Assembly: GCA_964624065.1 (NCBI GenBank)
Contig: CAZUWF010000003.1
Coordinates: 102,988-166,987 of the forward strand
Direction: 5' to 3'
Source of the DNA: UBA7960 sp964624065
GTDB taxonomy: Bacteria > Bacteroidota > Bacteroidia > Bacteroidales > UBA7960
Length of the DNA: 64,000 bases
A model generated the notes under the pieces. That model did no database searches. It saw only the letters and a list, made by a program, of their open reading frames with translations, and was not told where the DNA came from. This document shows positions 15,932 to 23,114 of the stretch, piece by piece (the first letter of the stretch is position 1; each line of letters opens with the position of its first letter). Made by a program: the position numbers and the translations under genes.

Positions 15932-16420
15932 TTAGTCTCCGCAGCCTCCGCTTGTTTTGGCGGCAGGTTCATTTTTTTCTATCTCGGGATCCCAACTAAT
16001 TATTCCACCTTCAAGGTTTTTGACGTTGGTGTAGCCTAGTTGTTTGAGGGTTAGGGCTGCAAGAATTCCCCTAAAGCCCTTTTGGCAATAAATGATTATT
16101 TCGTTACCTCTTTCGGGTTCGTAGAAAAATTCACCCTCCCAGTAGATGCTGTCGTTTATTTTGAATTCTAGCAACCCCCTTGGGATGTTAAACGCTCCGG
16201 GGATGGACACTTGCTCGAATTCCTTTACTTGCCTCACATCTATAAGGTAAAAGTCTTCTCCAGTGTCAATCTTTTCCCGCAGGTCAACAACGGTAATTTG
16301 CTCCACGAGCGATTTGTGTGCGTTAGCAATTTCTTCACCGTTTTCGAAAATGGCCGTGCAGGAGCCTGCAATTAGCGCCACCAAGGCAAGGCCGATTAGT
16401 ATTTTTGTGGTATTCTTCAT
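15932..16420 (-). CDS. Rhodanese lipoprotein with active-site cysteine and C-terminal GGCGD arm
   Basis: The 162-residue protein has a lipobox (AGSC, C21), one rhodanese domain with YLIDVRQVKEFEQVSIPGAFNIP, and an intact active-site loop IIYCQKGFRG (C112). It ends in KTSGGCGD with C160. The tail matches that of the paralogue at 12427-12927 although the codons differ (GGC-TGC-GGA-GAC here, GGA-TGT-GGA-GAT there), which points to selection on the peptide. The protein could form a persulfide on C112 and pass it to its own or its paralogue's tail cysteine, in the manner of the SoxY swinging arm. This is inference. It lies 13 bases downstream of the thiosulfate transporter gene. Confidence 0.87.
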   Translation of the reverse strand: MKNTTKILIGLALVALIAGSCTAIFENGEEIANAHKSLVEQITVVDLREKIDTGEDFYLIDVRQVKEFEQVSIPGAFNIPRGLLEFKINDSIYWEGEFFYEPERGNEIIIYCQKGFRGILAALTLKQLGYTNVKNLEGGIISWDPEIEKNEPAAKTSGGCGD

Positions 16421-16433
16421 CTGGAGTCTTGTT

Positions 16434-17648
16434 TTAGTAAGCAGTGAACCTTCCGGTTTTCTCGTTCCACTTTACAAACCAGTACCATATCAACAAAATG
16501 CAAACAACCACCCCAAAAGCACCGGAGTAGCCTATGTAATCTGGCAAGAACATTTTGAAGCCAGCCTGATGGGGGATTATTTTATTGACTAGCGGCACTA
16601 TTGCCTTGTTTGATAAAGGCATTATTAGAATAAATGCCAATGCCGAGAACCAAAGCTTAACCTGACCCTCGCCAACGCGCCAAAGGGTTCCAGCAGCGCA
16701 ACCCCCTGCTACGGTCATTCCTAGCCCGAATATGAAACCTCCTATCAAGGCCTTCGCCCAGAAATGGGAGAAAACCCAAGTCATTTCCTGAGTTCTAATT
16801 CCGGCATCTCCAATGCCAATTCCGAAGTACTTGATGGCAGTGAAGCCAAAAAGGGTAACCACCATACCGGCAATTATCCCTGTAGCTCCCGATGCCTCGC
16901 CGGTCATGAACGGATCGCGGAAGGCTTTGACGATACAAAAGCGTGATCTCTGGCTAATCAATCCCATTAACAGCCCGATAATTATGTACCAAGACATAAT
17001 TGGATTATTGGGAGCGTATGTGTAAGATAAAATTAAAATAAGTGCAAACACTACCCATCCTATATAAACCTGAGTTTTGCCCTTGGCGGGTTTTGCAGCG
17101 AGCCACGTGTAGCTTTTGCCCGAACTAAGCATCGGGAAGCGCTCCATTTCCCACATAAGGTACTTTAGAGCAACTATAACTCCAACAAAAAGTCCAACGG
17201 TAAAAATTATAGCCCCTCCCGAAAGTGCAGGAACTCCGCTAAAAAACGATGCTACGGTGCAACCCAAACCTACGGTTGCACCGATGGCCATCAACCCACC
17301 GCCGATAAAACCCTTTGCCATTTCACCCTTTGGAGGCACCCTCAGGGCAAATTCTTTTGAGAAAAGTGCTCCGATAAATGAGCCTACGATAAGCATTAAG
17401 GCTAGCATGGCAAAGATGCTGGAGCCCATTGGTGTGGTGCCTTCAAAGGCCGAAAAGCCAAGAAGCCCGTAAAGGTTCTCACCCCAGTTGTTTATCCCTC
17501 CACTGGCACCCCAGGGGCTGTTAATGGCAAAAAGCACAATATTAAGCGCCCCAAGAATTACGGCTCCAACCCAAACAGGCCAGTGTTTTGCAAAGAAAGT
17601 GGCCCAAAGGTGACCGAAAATCCCCGTTTCCTTAGGTTTTTCTGACAT
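16434..17648 (-). CDS. tsuA: YeeE/YedE (TsuA)-type thiosulfate/sulfur-compound transporter
   Basis: This 404-residue integral membrane protein belongs to the YeeE/YedE family, in which TsuA imports thiosulfate across the inner membrane. It has about ten hydrophobic segments in two related halves with characteristic Gly-rich motifs (GFIGGGLMAIGATVGLGC and GGFIFGLGMTVAGGC). Three cysteines, C130 (VGLGC), C238 (RSRFC) and C317 (AGGC), match the three conserved thiosulfate-relaying cysteines described for TsuA. A TusA-like gene (TsuB-like) ends 9 bases upstream, the usual pairing. This supports thiosulfate, or a related sulfane-sulfur compound, as the substrate of the operon. Confidence 0.88.
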   Translation of the reverse strand: MSEKPKETGIFGHLWATFFAKHWPVWVGAVILGALNIVLFAINSPWGASGGINNWGENLYGLLGFSAFEGTTPMGSSIFAMLALMLIVGSFIGALFSKEFALRVPPKGEMAKGFIGGGLMAIGATVGLGCTVASFFSGVPALSGGAIIFTVGLFVGVIVALKYLMWEMERFPMLSSGKSYTWLAAKPAKGKTQVYIGWVVFALILILSYTYAPNNPIMSWYIIIGLLMGLISQRSRFCIVKAFRDPFMTGEASGATGIIAGMVVTLFGFTAIKYFGIGIGDAGIRTQEMTWVFSHFWAKALIGGFIFGLGMTVAGGCAAGTLWRVGEGQVKLWFSALAFILIMPLSNKAIVPLVNKIIPHQAGFKMFLPDYIGYSGAFGVVVCILLIWYWFVKWNEKTGRFTAY

Positions 17649-17657
17649 AGTTGCCTC

Positions 17658-17894
17658 CTAGTTCTTTTTTATAAGGTACCTGAACACTCCGCCTTCCAAT
17701 GTTTCTCTCAACAAAAGGTCGTTTCCGTATTTTTCGCACCATTTGGGCAGGTCAGAATTGGTGCCGGGGTCGGTTCCAAGCATCTCAAGCACCTCGCCCG
17801 AAGACAAACCCTTCATGGTTTTTGCTAGCTTTAGCATTGGCATGGGGCAGCTTAGACCTTTACAGTCAAGCGTTTGGTTGATTTGAATTTCCAT
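17658..17894 (-). CDS. TusA/TsuB-type sulfur carrier, first gene of the sulfur operon
   Basis: The 78-residue protein contains the TusA core LSCPMPMLKLA with catalytic C16 in CPMP, a second N-terminal cysteine C11, and the conserved segment LPKWCEKYG (C53). The start at 17894 (MEIQINQTLDCKG) is preferred over the longer frame to 17945 because TusA proteins begin just before this strand. Paired with the YeeE-type transporter it corresponds to TsuB, which receives sulfur from the imported compound. The CPMP motif differs from CPGP in the second TusA of the operon. Confidence 0.9.
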   Translation of the reverse strand: MEIQINQTLDCKGLSCPMPMLKLAKTMKGLSSGEVLEMLGTDPGTNSDLPKWCEKYGNDLLLRETLEGGVFRYLIKKN

Positions 17895-17980
17895 CTTTTG
17901 GGTATTTTGTGTTGTTAAAAAATTCACAACATGAAATTCCTGCAACTTTTTTAATTGGGCAATTTTTTTTCATTGTTTTG

Positions 17981-18012
17981 CAACCATATGGCAGGCTGAT
18001 TTGTTATAACAA
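17981..18012 (-). promoter_or_regulatory. Putative promoter of the sulfur operon
   Basis: Read on the minus strand, a TTG (18010-18012) is separated by 21 bases from TATGGTTG (17981-17988), one mismatch from the Bacteroidota -7 element TAnnTTTG. The distance to the first start codon (17894) is about 87 bases. The imperfect -7 would suit a promoter that needs an activator, and the palindrome at 18017-18032 lies directly upstream. Confidence 0.4.
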
Positions 18013-18016
18013 AAAA

Positions 18017-18032
18017 ATTGACGACGGTCAAT
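18017..18032. promoter_or_regulatory. Crp/Fnr-type operator palindrome
   Basis: ATTGAC-GACG-GTCAAT is a perfect inverted repeat with 6-base arms and a 4-base spacer. Its core TTGAC-N4-GTCAA has the geometry of a Crp/Fnr box (FNR: TTGAT-N4-ATCAA). It lies between the divergent sulfur operon and the Crp/Fnr-family gene at 18162, just upstream of the putative operon promoter. Confidence 0.65.
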
Positions 18033-18161
18033 TAAAAACTTGATTCAGCAACGTTTTTTCATCAAAAGATCGCTCAATTGAATATTTTTTGTAACTTAGC
18101 AAACATAATGCACTTAAAGCAGGTGTGTTTTTTAAATATGCCCAACCAACCTTGACCATAA

Positions 18162-18857
18162 ATGGAGTATTCGATTTTTGCCAATAGTTGCAAGAATGTT
18201 GTTCCCAGCTGCAGGTGTTTTGATAAACTCACGCCTCCGGAAATGGACCTGATTCTTGCCAATCAAGTGGAATTGTCTTTTAAAAAGGGCGAAATTATTT
18301 GCAAGCAGGGTTCTTTAGCCCCGCATATAATTCTTCTAACCAAAGGCTTGGTTAAGGCCTATATCGAAGGGGGTAATTCCAATTTGGTGCTTAAAATCAT
18401 TTCGGGCGGGAAATTCATTGCCCTCTCTTCTGCCATGGAGGGGAATAGCGTTTTTAATTATACCGCCCAGGCCTATGTTGATAGCACAGTAATGTTTATA
18501 GACATAAATGTTTTTAGGGGAGTTTTAAAGTCAAACCCCCTTTTTGCTACCGAAATATTCAATGTTCAAAGTGGAAATGCTAGGCAAATCTATGGTCGGT
18601 TTTTTTGCCTGACCAAAAAGCAAAGTTATGGCCGCCTCGCCGACTTGCTGCTTTGTCTGGCCGACAGTGTCTATTACAAAACCGTTTTTGAACTGGAGCT
18701 AACCAGAAAAGAGCTTGCCGAGCTATCAGGATTGTCGCAGGAGAGTGTGGTTAGAATACTCAAAAACTTTAAGGACGATAGGCTAATCGGAACCAGCGGA
18801 AAGCAAATAGAAATTATTGAGTACGAGAAATTGCAGCGAATTAGCCAAAAGGGCTAA
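18162..18857 (+). CDS. Crp/Fnr-family transcriptional regulator, divergent from the sulfur operon
   Basis: The 231-residue protein has an N-terminal cyclic-nucleotide-binding-like beta barrel (about 25-140, with FKKGEIICKQGS and GGKFIALSSAM) and a C-terminal winged helix (about 155-225, helix-turn-helix LTRKELAELSGLSQESVVRIL). N-terminal cysteines C10, C17 and C19 plus later cysteines could bind an Fe-S cluster or sense sulfane sulfur, but the spacing is not the classic FNR pattern. Its head-to-head position with the sulfur operon and the palindrome between them suggest that it controls that operon and perhaps itself. A 6-bp hairpin (TTAGCC/GGCTAA) overlaps the stop codon. Confidence 0.9.
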   Translation: MEYSIFANSCKNVVPSCRCFDKLTPPEMDLILANQVELSFKKGEIICKQGSLAPHIILLTKGLVKAYIEGGNSNLVLKIISGGKFIALSSAMEGNSVFNYTAQAYVDSTVMFIDINVFRGVLKSNPLFATEIFNVQSGNARQIYGRFFCLTKKQSYGRLADLLLCLADSVYYKTVFELELTRKELAELSGLSQESVVRILKNFKDDRLIGTSGKQIEIIEYEKLQRISQKG

Positions 18858-18997
18858 CACGTAAAGCTTTTGCAATTTTCTAAGGCTTATTCCCAATATC
18901 ACATTCCAAGTAATCAGCAGGGAATTTCTTTAGCCGCTTCTTAACTGCTTGGTAAATTTTTCTTATTTTTGAATTCAAATTTCAAAACTTCAAGAAA

Positions 18998-19612
18998 ATG
19001 AACCATTACAAACCTACCGCGGAAGAAAGGATTTTGGCTGCTGCCAAAAGCAACTTTATTATGAAAGGCTACACGGGTGCCCGCATGCAAGAAATTGCAA
19101 ACTCCGCAGGTGTAAACAAGGCATTACTGCATTATTATTTTGAAAACAAGGAATTACTTTTTTGTCATGTGATGGAAAACATTCTCGAAAGCATTTCAGG
19201 GCTATGTATGGTACTTGCCAACAAGGAGGCCGGGACTCTCCATCAAAGGTTTAGGCTAGTGGTTCAAAAATTCTTGCAACTTATGCTTCGAGAGCCTTTC
19301 TTGCCCGGCTTCGTTTTGCACGAGGCTCAGAAGAATCCAGAAATAATGTACCCGCTTTTGCAAAAATACCAAGCACGATTTGGTGATGTGCAAACTGAAA
19401 TTGACGCTGAATCTAATGCAGGACGAATGCAATGGGTGGATGCAAGGCACTTGGTTGTAAATGTATTCTCTGTAGCTCTGTTCCCTTTTTTGTCAATGCA
19501 GGTGGCAGGGTCAGTTGTTTTTCACAACAATCAAGAAGAACTTGGCAATATGCTTGACCAACGACAGGCAGCCGTTGAAGAGTTGGTTTTCAGCAAGGTT
19601 TTCTTTTCCTAA
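18998..19612 (+). CDS. TetR/AcrR-family transcriptional regulator
   Basis: The 204-residue protein has a TetR-type N-terminal helix-turn-helix (residues about 8-55: AEERILAAAKSNFIMKG, MQEIANSAGVNKALLHYYF, ENKELLF) followed by an all-helical ligand-binding domain. The inducer is unknown. A TAnnTTTG-like element (TATTTTTG, 18964-18971) lies just upstream. The next gene, a DUF2721 membrane protein, starts 27 bases after the stop, so the two may form an operon. Confidence 0.9.
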   Translation: MNHYKPTAEERILAAAKSNFIMKGYTGARMQEIANSAGVNKALLHYYFENKELLFCHVMENILESISGLCMVLANKEAGTLHQRFRLVVQKFLQLMLREPFLPGFVLHEAQKNPEIMYPLLQKYQARFGDVQTEIDAESNAGRMQWVDARHLVVNVFSVALFPFLSMQVAGSVVFHNNQEELGNMLDQRQAAVEELVFSKVFFS

Positions 19613-19639
19613 ATATTTTTCAAAAAGTAAAAATAGATT

Positions 19640-20032
19640 ATGACGCTTTCCATTGAAACCCCTGCTTTGTTGTTTTCTGCAACGTCGCTTATCTTGTTGG
19701 CCTACACAAATAGGTTCTTGACAATAGCCCAGATAATTAGAGGCTTGAAAACCAGCTACGAGCAGCAAAAAACCACAAGCATTTTGTTGCAAATCGAAAA
19801 CTTGCGTAAAAGGGTGAAACTAATCAAGGATATGCAATTAGTCGGGGTGGCGAGCTTGTTTTTTTCGGTGCTTGCCATGCTTTTAATATTTATGGAGCAA
19901 AACACTGCAGGGATTGTGTTTTTCGGGTTAAGCCTTGCCACCTTATTGTTTTCTCTTGGCCTTTCAATGTACGAAATAAGCATTTCGGTGGTTGCCCTTC
20001 AGCACCACCTGGACGATTTGAGCGAGAATTAG
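19640..20032 (+). CDS. DUF2721-type small membrane protein
   Basis: The 130-residue protein has an N-terminal hydrophobic segment with the family-like stretch PALLFSATSLILLAYTNRFL, a charged coiled middle (about 35-70), two further membrane helices (about 72-91 and 94-115), and a short charged tail. The pattern matches the DUF2721 family of unknown function. Its proximity to the TetR gene suggests it may be that regulator's target. Confidence 0.75.
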   Translation: MTLSIETPALLFSATSLILLAYTNRFLTIAQIIRGLKTSYEQQKTTSILLQIENLRKRVKLIKDMQLVGVASLFFSVLAMLLIFMEQNTAGIVFFGLSLATLLFSLGLSMYEISISVVALQHHLDDLSEN

Positions 20033-20130
20033 TCAAATAAACCGTGTCTGGAAGCGTAGGTTTTAAGATCCCCAAATACTCTTCCATTGACTTTGGCTTA
20101 TTGACTTTACTACGGGTGACTGCTGAGGTT

Positions 20131-20159
20131 CTGCCCCCTTAAAGGGCAGGGAGGTTTTT
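20131..20159 (+). terminator. Probable terminator after the TetR/DUF2721 genes
   Basis: The inverted repeat CTGCCC/GGGCAG (20131-20136 and 20144-20149) with a 7-base loop is followed after a few bases by a run of five T. It lies about 100 bases downstream of the DUF2721 stop codon and upstream of the S9 peptidase gene. Confidence 0.5.
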
Positions 20160-20223
20160 GTGGCTATAAAATTTGCATCCGTTCAAAACTATTATACAAA
20201 TAAACTCATAAACAAATTTTATT

Positions 20224-22263
20224 ATGAAGAATATAAGCTTATTTCTTTTTGCTGTTTGGCTTTTTCCGGTTGGATTAAACCGCCTCATTGCATCCGAAAA
20301 GGTTGCCATTACCCCCGAGATGCTTTGGGAAATGAAGCGTGTTGGAAACCCCGAGGTTTCGCCCGACGGACAGTGGTCGGCAATAGTGGTTACGGAGTTT
20401 GACGTAAAGGCCAACACCTCGTCGTCCAATATTTTTGTAGTTAACAATAGCGATGGAAGTGTACGGCAGCTCACCCACAGCGGCAAGGATGGTTCGCCTG
20501 CATGGAGTCCTGATGGCAAGGAGCTTGCCTTCGTGTCCAGGCGTCATAACGGGCCTGGCCAACTTTACATTTTGCCCATTGATGGCGGCGAAGCCCAAAA
20601 GGTAACCGATCTGCCGGTGGGGATTTTTGCACCCAAGTGGTTTCCCGACGGCAAGCGAATTGCATTTGGAGCAAACATCTTTCCTGAATATGGCGGCGAT
20701 TGGAAGAGGCTGGAGCAAATTCAAAAGGAAAGAAAGGATTCTAAAGTTACGGCAAAGGTAACCGAGAACACGACCTTCAGGTTTTGGGACCGGTGGCTTA
20801 CCGATGGCGACTACCCAAGGCTTTTCAGCATTGACCTTCCCTCGAAAATAGTAACTGACCTCATGCCAAACACCAATAACTATTTTGAAATGATGGGTGG
20901 CGTGGGCTACGACATTTCGCCCGATGGTAAAACCATTGCGGTGAGCATGAATGTTACCGAACCTCCATACGACTACATAAACAATGACGTTTTCTTGCTC
21001 CAAACCGATGGTAGCGGTAAAATGATCAACCTCACGCCCTACAACAAGGCGGGCGATTCAAACCCGGTTTTCAGTCCCGATGGTCAGCTCCTGCTTTACG
21101 GCAGACAAAACATTTACCACTTTTATGCCGACAACGTGGAAATGGTGGTTTTTGATTTGGGTTCGGGTACACATAGGGAGTTAACTGCCGGTATTGACTT
21201 GTCGTGCCAGGGTTGGTTTTGGAGCACCGATGGTCAAAATGTTTTTTTTCTTGCAGAGGATAATGCAATGCAGTCTATTTTCAGTATACCCTCAGGCGGA
21301 GGTCATCATGAAAGGTTGTTTCACAAAGGTACTAACAGTGGGGCAGCAATGACGGGTTCTAATAGAATTGTGTTCAGCCACGACAATCTGAATAGCCCCG
21401 CGGAGCTTTACACGCTTACCTTGGGCGTTGGTGGCGGAGCGAGAAAGCTTACTGGTTTTAACGATACAACCTTGGCAAAAATTAATTTCGGGCGCATCGA
21501 AAATGTCACCTACAAGGGTGCAAACGATGCCGATGTTCAGATGTTTATAAACTACCCACCCGATTACGACCCATTACAAAAGTATCCCTTGGTGGTTATG
21601 ATTCACGGTGGCCCGCACGGTACCTTTGGCGACAACTGGCACTACCGTTGGAACAGCCAGCTTTTCTCGGCTCCTGGATACATATCGATATTGCCTAACT
21701 TCCACGGCTCTACAAGCTTCGGGAAAGATTTTGCCATCAGCATACACGGCGAACACGCAAACAAACCGTACATTGACATTATGAATTCGGTTGATTACAT
21801 GATTGACCGTGGACTGGTTGACCCGGGTCGTATGGTCGCAGCCGGTGGCAGTTATGGCGGATTTATGGTTAGCTGGATTGCCGGGCACACCGACAGGTTT
21901 GCCGCCCTTGTAAACCACGCAGGGGTTTATGATCTGCACCTGCAGTTTGCATCAGATTACGGTGCAAACAGGGGCTACCAATACGGGGGTACGCCATGGA
22001 AAAACTTAGATGTGCTCAACAGCCAAAATCCGGCACAATTTTCCGCAAACTTCAAGTCGCCGATGCTGGTAATTCACGGTGAGCTCGATTACAGGGTGCC
22101 CGTTGCCCATGCGTTCTTGGTGTATAGTATTTACAAGAGTATGGGGCTAGAGTCAAGACTGGTATATTACCCCAACGAAAATCACTGGATATTAACCCCA
22201 CAAAACTCCATTTTTTGGTACAAAGAGTTACACGGTTGGTTAGAGAGGTGGATGAAAAAGTAG
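20224..22263 (+). CDS. Secreted S9-family peptidase (DPP5/acylaminoacyl-peptidase-like)
   Basis: The 679-residue protein has a signal peptide (hydrophobic residues 4-22), an N-terminal WD40-like propeller (about 30-420, with repeats such as SPDGKELAF, FPDGKRIAF, SPDGKTIAV, SPDGQLLLY) and a C-terminal alpha/beta hydrolase domain. The catalytic serine is S543 in GGSYGGF, the aspartate D622 in GELDYRVP and the histidine H654 in NENHW. The sequence around the mature N-terminus (ITPEMLWEMKRVGNPEVSPDG) resembles dipeptidyl-peptidase 5-type enzymes of Bacteroidota. It should act in the periplasm on peptides. Single gene. Confidence 0.92.
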   Translation: MKNISLFLFAVWLFPVGLNRLIASEKVAITPEMLWEMKRVGNPEVSPDGQWSAIVVTEFDVKANTSSSNIFVVNNSDGSVRQLTHSGKDGSPAWSPDGKELAFVSRRHNGPGQLYILPIDGGEAQKVTDLPVGIFAPKWFPDGKRIAFGANIFPEYGGDWKRLEQIQKERKDSKVTAKVTENTTFRFWDRWLTDGDYPRLFSIDLPSKIVTDLMPNTNNYFEMMGGVGYDISPDGKTIAVSMNVTEPPYDYINNDVFLLQTDGSGKMINLTPYNKAGDSNPVFSPDGQLLLYGRQNIYHFYADNVEMVVFDLGSGTHRELTAGIDLSCQGWFWSTDGQNVFFLAEDNAMQSIFSIPSGGGHHERLFHKGTNSGAAMTGSNRIVFSHDNLNSPAELYTLTLGVGGGARKLTGFNDTTLAKINFGRIENVTYKGANDADVQMFINYPPDYDPLQKYPLVVMIHGGPHGTFGDNWHYRWNSQLFSAPGYISILPNFHGSTSFGKDFAISIHGEHANKPYIDIMNSVDYMIDRGLVDPGRMVAAGGSYGGFMVSWIAGHTDRFAALVNHAGVYDLHLQFASDYGANRGYQYGGTPWKNLDVLNSQNPAQFSANFKSPMLVIHGELDYRVPVAHAFLVYSIYKSMGLESRLVYYPNENHWILTPQNSIFWYKELHGWLERWMKK

Positions 22264-23114
22264 GGGGTTTGGTTTGCTTGCAAATTCTTTGAAAAAAGCC
22301 CGATGCAGTTGTAGCGCCGGGCACTTGAGTCTTTTACAAACCTTTAATCAACAACCGGGAGGCTCAAACCCTCCTTGCTTACAAGGTCTGTGTTTCTTTG
22401 AACAATTTGGTTAAATGGTTTGAAGCCATTAACCATTTTGCCCTGTCTTTTACTTTGTGGCAACCAAAAAAATCCTTTTTCTTTTATCAACAATTTGTCT
22501 TGAATCTCACTTTGAATTTCCGGTTCAAATCTCATAATTCAGTTCATTGCTTCTTCAATTATTCCAACTTTCCTTTCAAATCCTCGCCCCAGCACCTTGT
22601 TAGTCTGGCAATGGTAAAAACTCCGGTTATGTCCAAGAAACTCGAAAATCCACACTAATGAGGTTTTGTTTCCAATAAATAGTTCTTTGCTTCAAACCCA
22701 TAAACCGAATGGTTGAATTTGCCTGTGCTTTCAATGAAACAAGGGTTTGAGAGGGTTCAATGGGAAGCTAACCTACATTTATATTTAATAACTCCCGCGG
22801 GTTGCAATAAGGTTGAAAATAATTTTTGGCTCATTCTGCAACAGTCAGGGTTAATTAAATTGAAATCAGGAAATCAATAATACAGTCATACCCGAAACCT
22901 TCAGAAACAACCGAGCCTATGGCATAAAGCCTTTAAATGTAAAGGTCTTGGCATTGTGCCGTCTAGTCAGCTTTGCTGCTAAATAATAATTGCCCCTTAA
23001 TGGTTTTTTAAAACGGAAATAATTATTCAAACAAACCCAGCTAATTATGTAACACCGAAAGGATTCATTGCCTGGGCGAACCCCATTTTGCTTGACTTGA
23101 AGAGACGGCTCCCA
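22264..23114. other. 851-base region without a convincing gene
   Basis: This A/T-rich stretch separates the S9 peptidase from the BNR-like lipoprotein gene. It holds a weak GCCCG/CGGGC stem (22301-22321) after the peptidase stop. The best frame is a 63-codon minus-strand ORF (22344-22535) with no recognisable motif. I see no RNA gene, repeat family or mobile element. Confidence 0.5.

Noticed and set aside
18162..18857. Calling the regulator FNR on the basis of its N-terminal cysteines
   Set aside because: The spacing C10-x6-C17-x-C19 does not match the FNR four-cysteine cluster, so only the Crp/Fnr family is supported.
20275..21003. 242-codon minus-strand ORF opposite the S9 peptidase gene
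   Set aside because: The plus-strand frame contains the propeller repeats and catalytic triad; the opposite frame is a shadow.
22344..22535. 63-codon minus-strand ORF in the gap after the S9 peptidase
   Set aside because: Amino-acid composition is plausible, but there is no motif, promoter or neighbour context, and frames of this length arise by chance in this DNA.
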